NCBI GenBank assembly: GCA_037045645.1
Contig: JBAOIH010000004.1
Span: forward strand, 248,001-312,000
DNA from: Nocardioides sp.
Lineage (GTDB): Bacteria; Actinomycetota; Actinomycetes; Propionibacteriales; Nocardioidaceae
DNA: 64,000 nt
Reading direction: 5' to 3'
Positions 60,730-64,000 of the stretch are shown one piece after another (position 1 is the first letter of the stretch; every line of letters begins with the position of its first letter). Made by a program: the position numbers and the translations under genes. The notes under the pieces are model-generated. The model made no database searches and was not told where the DNA came from. It worked only from the letters and a program-made list of their open reading frames with translations.

Positions 60730-61544
60730 TGGCCACCACGAAGAACGCCGCCAAGGCAGCCAGTACCGAGGCCGTCAAGCAGATCACCTACCTCGCTGCG
60801 GCCCTCAAAGCGCCCCGGATCACCGAGGCCGCCGTCCGGCTGGCCGACCAGGCCCGCGACGCCGGCTGGACCCACGAGGACTATCTGGCTGCGGTCTTGG
60901 AACGAGAAGTCAGCGCCCGCAACGCCTCAGGTGCACAGCTCCGGATCCGCGCCGCCGGGTTCGGTGCCGTGAAGACGCTGGAAGACTTCGACTTCGACGC
61001 CCAACCAACCGTCCGCCCCCAGGTCGGCGCGCTGGCATCGGGCGGGTTCCTGACCGAGGGACGCAACGTCGTCCTGCTCGGCCCGCCCGGGACCGGGAAG
61101 ACCCATCTGGCCACCGCCCTGGGCGTTGCCGCCGCACGACACGGCCACCGCGTCCTGTTCGCAACCGCGACAGAGTGGGTCACCCGACTCACCGACGCCC
61201 ACCGGGCCGGCAGGCTGCCCCAAGAGCTCACCCGGCTGCGCCGCTACGGGCTGATCATCGTCGACGAGGTCGGCTACCTGCCCTTCGAACAGGACGCCGC
61301 GAACCTGTTCTTCCAACTCGTGTCCAGCCGCTACGAACACGCCTCCCTGATCCTCACATCCAACCTTCCGTTCAGCGGCTGGGGCGGCGTGTTCGGCGAC
61401 CAGGCCGTCGCCGCGGCGATGATCGACCGCATCGTCCACCACGCAGATGTGCTGACGCTCAAGGGCGCCAGCTACCGACTGCGCGGCAGGGGCATCGACA
61501 GCCTGCCCAGCATCCGCGCCACCACCGACCAGACCGAGCCCTAG
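60729..61544 (+). CDS. istB: IS21 family helper ATPase IstB
   Basis: IstB is a DnaA/DnaC-like AAA ATPase that selects the target and helps IstA. The Walker A is LLGPPGTGKTHLA, the Walker B LIIVDEVGYLPF and the sensor LTSNLPFSGW. The 271-residue length is normal. It ends 62 bases before the right end of the element. Confidence 0.96.
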   Translation: MATTKNAAKAASTEAVKQITYLAAALKAPRITEAAVRLADQARDAGWTHEDYLAAVLEREVSARNASGAQLRIRAAGFGAVKTLEDFDFDAQPTVRPQVGALASGGFLTEGRNVVLLGPPGTGKTHLATALGVAAARHGHRVLFATATEWVTRLTDAHRAGRLPQELTRLRRYGLIIVDEVGYLPFEQDAANLFFQLVSSRYEHASLILTSNLPFSGWGGVFGDQAVAAAMIDRIVHHADVLTLKGASYRLRGRGIDSLPSIRATTDQTEP

Positions 61545-61620
61545 ACTCGGCAACACCGCTCACTTTTCAAGCGCCGAGAACGACCAGCTTTGGAGCGCCG
61601 TCGACAGGCGGTGGGGATGT

Positions 61621-61659
61621 GGTTTTCGAGACGGCCTTGCGGGCCCCCTCAACCACCGG
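61621..61659 (+). repeat. Palindromic repeat element right of the IS21 copy
   Basis: GGTTTTCGAGACG, a GGCC-TTGC-GGGCC core and CCCTCAACCACCGG match the family at 44839 with small changes. It begins 14 bases beyond the IS21 right end, just before a broken DUF255 gene. Confidence 0.75.
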
Positions 61660-61711
61660 GGACGAGCCTGCTCCACCACCGAAGTCGGCGCAGCCGCGTA
61701 CGGTCGGGCAC

Positions 61712-61890
61712 ATGGCCAACCGTCTCGTCGCAGCCACGTCGCCATACCTCCAGCAGCACGCGGACAACCCTGTCGACTGGCGGAGTGGGGAAGCGAGGCC
61801 TTCGACGAAGCGCGCAAAAGAAACGTCCCGTGCTGCTGAGCGTCGGGTACGCCGCCTGCCGCTGGTGCCACGACGTTCAGCCTGAGCGGT
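61712..61890 (+). pseudogene. 5' remnant of a DUF255 thioredoxin-domain protein (YyaL/SSP411-like)
   Basis: The start MANRLVAATSPYLQQHADNP then VDW is the N-terminus of DUF255 proteins. Further on the family sequence reappears in other frames (EAFDEARKRNVP, then VLLSVGYAACRWCHDV). Two single G losses (in TGGCGGAGTGG and GTCCCGTG) explain this. After the CxWCH motif similarity ends, so the remaining several hundred residues are gone. A dead gene fragment beside the IS element. Confidence 0.7.
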
Positions 61891-62008
61891 CGTCGACGAA
61901 ATTTCGACGAAACCGCAGGTCAGAAGGGGTAAGGCGGTCCGGGCCGGTTCAGGGAGTTTCGCCGTTGGACGCCGATTTCGGGGGCTCGTGCATCCTCTCG
62001 TGTATCAC

Positions 62009-64000
62009 TCAAGCCCGTTTGGCGGAGGGTGACTTGGTGCCGCGAGGGTCGGGGAAGCCGAGGCTGATGTAACCGGGTGCGCGCTTGTTGAGTGCTGCCG
62101 TGAGGACTGGAACCTCGACGTCATGGTAGTCGTGCACCTCTGCAGTGCGCTTGCCTGGATGAGCTCGAAGGACCCGTCCGGCGTACTGCACGAGGCGTCC
62201 CTTGAACGAGATCGGCCCGGCCAGGAAGAGGGTGTCCAGTGCTGGACAATCGAATCCCTCCCCGACGAAGTGGCCGGTGGCAACGACGAGTAATGGTGGG
62301 CCGTCATCGGAGGGGACTAGGCGCTCGGTCGCCGCTGCGCGTTGCTTGGCGCCCATCCCACCCTTGAGAACCACTGGGTCCAGCCCCTGCGCGGTGAGCG
62401 CTGCTGCGAGGTGGTCGACGTGGCCCGTGCGTTGGGCCAGGACCAGACAGTGTCGTCCGCGCCCCAGGGCGTCGACCACATCGGCGAGGATCTGCTCGTT
62501 GCGCACCCCGTCCTCTGCGAGGGCCGCGTGGACGCTCGCGATCGCGCCCGGAATGGCGAAGTCGACCGGTTCCGACAACTGGAAGGCTGTTGGGTGGACG
62601 ATGAGTACGGGGCGTGGCCTCTCGGCGTTGGCACCTTCGAGCGTGTCGGGGTCGGCGTGTGTGAAGGTGTGGCGGACCGGGCCGAGTTGAAAGCCGATCA
62701 GGTCATCGAGGCCGTCGCGCCGATAAGGCGTGGCGGTGAGCCCGACCCAGTAGCGCGCGGGGATGGCGCGGACAGCGGCATCGAACGCGGCAGCCGGGAC
62801 GTGGTGACACTCGTCGACGATGACCTGGCCGTAGGAGCCGAGCTTCTCGGCGAGGTCGGTTCGGCGGGCGAGCGTCTGCAAAGTGGCGATGTCAACAATG
62901 CCGGTTAGCCTGGATCGGCCACCGCCGAGCTGCCCCGGCTTGATCCCGAGGAGGGCGGTGATCTCGCGGCGCCATTGATCGGCGAGCGTCTTGCGGTCGA
63001 CCAGCACCAGCGTCGAAACGGTTCGCTGGGCTATGACTGCGCACGCCATGACGGTCTTCCCAGAGCCGGGCGGAGCGACCAAGAGTCCCAACTCATGCGG
63101 CAGTACGGCCTCCACTGCTTCCTGCTGCTGCGGCCTGAGGTCGAAGGTCGGCGAGAGGTGCAAAGGATCTCCGGCGACCCGCTGATCGTCGACCTCGACC
63201 TTGCTGCCGGCCCCCTCGATGAGCCGCGTCGCGGTGTCGCGCAGCCCGCGCGGGAGGACGAGGTGGTCGTCGAGCGTCTCATCGTAGGAGGTGATGATGC
63301 GCGGGACGTTCCACGTCGACTGCCGGCGGCGATGGCGGTCGTAGAACTCCGGGTTGTACGTCGAGGCGGCGTGCTTCAAGGTCGCGTACAGCGAGGGGCT
63401 CAGCTCCGAGCCGGGAATCCCTACCGTGCCGTCAAGGCTCAGATGAACGATCGGTGCCGGATTCGGCTGGGTCTTGGTCGACCGGGCGGGCTGGGCACGG
63501 TCGACACGCGCCCCGACCTTCGGCTCCCGGAGCGCCGAGGCGAGCTTTGTGACCTGCCTCGGGGTAAGGCGTTCCAAGGTGGAGAGGTACTCCCATTGGT
63601 CTTCGAACGGCTCCAGCGTGGCCAGGTCGAGAAAGACCGTGGTGCCGAGCCTTCGTGACTTGCCGTGGAGCGGGGCCGCGATCAGGTTCCCGAGGCCCTG
63701 GCCAGGCAGCACGTCCTGGGAGGGGAAGAGCCTGTCATAGCAGCGAAGGTCCATCCGGCCACGGATGGCGATCGCCTCGCGGACAAGAGCGGTCCCGAGC
63801 TGACGGGCGGCAACCGCTGGCACAGGATCAGTGAAGAAGATCCACACGTGCGCGCCGACACCAGAGCGCGAGACCTCCAAGGCTGCGGGCGCGCCAACGG
63901 CCCGTGCCGCCTTCAGATAGGCGAGCGCGTCGAGCATGGCGGCCTGCCCGTCGAAGTCGGCCGCGAGCCAACAGGTCTGGTCGCCGGCGAGCATCGGATA
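62009..64000 (-). CDS. TOTE-type archaeo-eukaryotic primase fused to SF2 helicase (5' end outside the window)
   Basis: The visible N-terminal 270 residues form an AEP (prim-pol) domain: the catalytic aspartates in CWLAADFDG, the SRSGVGAHVWIFF motif and RCYDRLFPSQD. A SF2 helicase follows, with VAPPGSGKT near residue 310, VIVDECHHVPA and LTATPYRRDG, plus the C-terminal QYAGRVLRAHPGKR motif VI. The frame is open to the window edge (YPMLAGDQTC), so more N-terminal domains lie beyond it. The same fusion is found in TOTE conflict systems thought to act against mobile DNA. The gene converges on the remnant region. Confidence 0.82.
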   Translation of the reverse strand, partial: YPMLAGDQTCWLAADFDGQAAMLDALAYLKAARAVGAPAALEVSRSGVGAHVWIFFTDPVPAVAARQLGTALVREAIAIRGRMDLRCYDRLFPSQDVLPGQGLGNLIAAPLHGKSRRLGTTVFLDLATLEPFEDQWEYLSTLERLTPRQVTKLASALREPKVGARVDRAQPARSTKTQPNPAPIVHLSLDGTVGIPGSELSPSLYATLKHAASTYNPEFYDRHRRRQSTWNVPRIITSYDETLDDHLVLPRGLRDTATRLIEGAGSKVEVDDQRVAGDPLHLSPTFDLRPQQQEAVEAVLPHELGLLVAPPGSGKTVMACAVIAQRTVSTLVLVDRKTLADQWRREITALLGIKPGQLGGGRSRLTGIVDIATLQTLARRTDLAEKLGSYGQVIVDECHHVPAAAFDAAVRAIPARYWVGLTATPYRRDGLDDLIGFQLGPVRHTFTHADPDTLEGANAERPRPVLIVHPTAFQLSEPVDFAIPGAIASVHAALAEDGVRNEQILADVVDALGRGRHCLVLAQRTGHVDHLAAALTAQGLDPVVLKGGMGAKQRAAATERLVPSDDGPPLLVVATGHFVGEGFDCPALDTLFLAGPISFKGRLVQYAGRVLRAHPGKRTAEVHDYHDVEVPVLTAALNKRAPGYISLGFPDPRGTKSPSAKRA

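Larger units (their letters stand above)
59436..61606 (+). mobile_element. IS21-family insertion sequence, complete, with 5-bp target duplication
   Basis: The element begins TGTCGGCGGCGCTCGAAAAC and ends with the inverted counterpart (right end reads TGTCGACGGCGCTCCAAAGC on the other strand), giving long imperfect terminal repeats of about 50 bp that include GAAAAGTGAGC. The ends are TG...CA, as in the IS21 family. GGCGG flanks both sides (59431-59435 and 61607-61611). It carries intact istA and istB and is 2171 bp. Confidence 0.9.

Overview
The window is high-GC actinobacterial chromosome, most like a Nocardioides-type member of the Propionibacteriales. This rests on the codon bias, a mycothiol S-conjugate amidase (mca), the neighbourhood eno-ftsB-DUF501-ppx, the order mfd-surA-like-mazG, 13E12/DUF222 HNH genes, and many leaderless start codons 6-8 bases downstream of a TANNNT box. 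The genus is inferred from gene content; nothing was searched.

Layout. 1-2830: end of the ribosomal-protein/secretion operon (hairpin, secY, adk, map). 2831-5868: TerC-family metal exporter behind a probable yybP-ykoY manganese riboswitch, an 88-bp tandem repeat, a secreted HNH nuclease and a lytic transglycosylase. 5896-10791: mfd, a SurA-like lipoprotein and mazG. 10811-14796: a secreted phytase-like propeller protein and an APC permease (minus strand). 14901-19129: eno, ftsB-like, DUF501, ppx, family-5 uracil-DNA glycosylase and a tRNA with anticodon UAA. 19255-26424: Bax-inhibitor-like membrane protein, SGNH hydrolase, then a compact run cbs-lipoprotein-TSUP-YihY-YigZ-coiled coil. 26425-33932: small enzymes (PNPOx-like, phosphodiesterase, hemerythrin, DinB, VOC), a DUF35/thiolase pair behind a KstR-like operator, and an SPFH protein. 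34003-38171: a leaderless AAA ATPase/VWA pair and a TylF-like methyltransferase. 38168-44475: minus-strand CPBP, ABC1 kinase, MBL hydrolase, FAD dehydrogenase and HNH genes. 44553-49645: DUF1905, a 93-bp repeat array, msrA, cystathionine gamma-synthase, AI-2E exporter, ilvA. 49627-53081: decayed sigma factor gene pair, greA, DUF4307, mca. 53078-56775: IclR regulator plus hydratase, acylating aldehyde dehydrogenase and aldolase of a meta-cleavage lower pathway. 56776-64000: accessory DNA with a MITE-like element, AbiEi-like gene, gene remnants, a complete IS21-family element with a 5-bp target duplication, and a primase-helicase fusion of the TOTE conflict type that runs off the right edge.

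Two features cut across the window. First, at least twelve genes are broken by single extra bases (21 counted), densest at 53.4-56.2 kb; every one shifts the frame in the same direction, which points to insertion errors in the sequence or to real decay. Three of these sites share the same AAGCTTC heptamer. Second, a palindromic repeat family of about 40 bp occurs between genes, and two copies lie in frame inside protein-coding genes (a thiolase and a VWA protein), resembling the Rickettsia palindromic elements.

Functional themes are sulfur amino acid metabolism (cbs, cystathionine gamma-synthase, msrA, TSUP exporter), possible sterol or aromatic catabolism (DUF35/thiolase, KstD-like FAD protein, hydratase-dehydrogenase-aldolase), DNA repair (mfd, UDG, a LexA-type site before the HNH gene) and mobile or defence functions at the right end.
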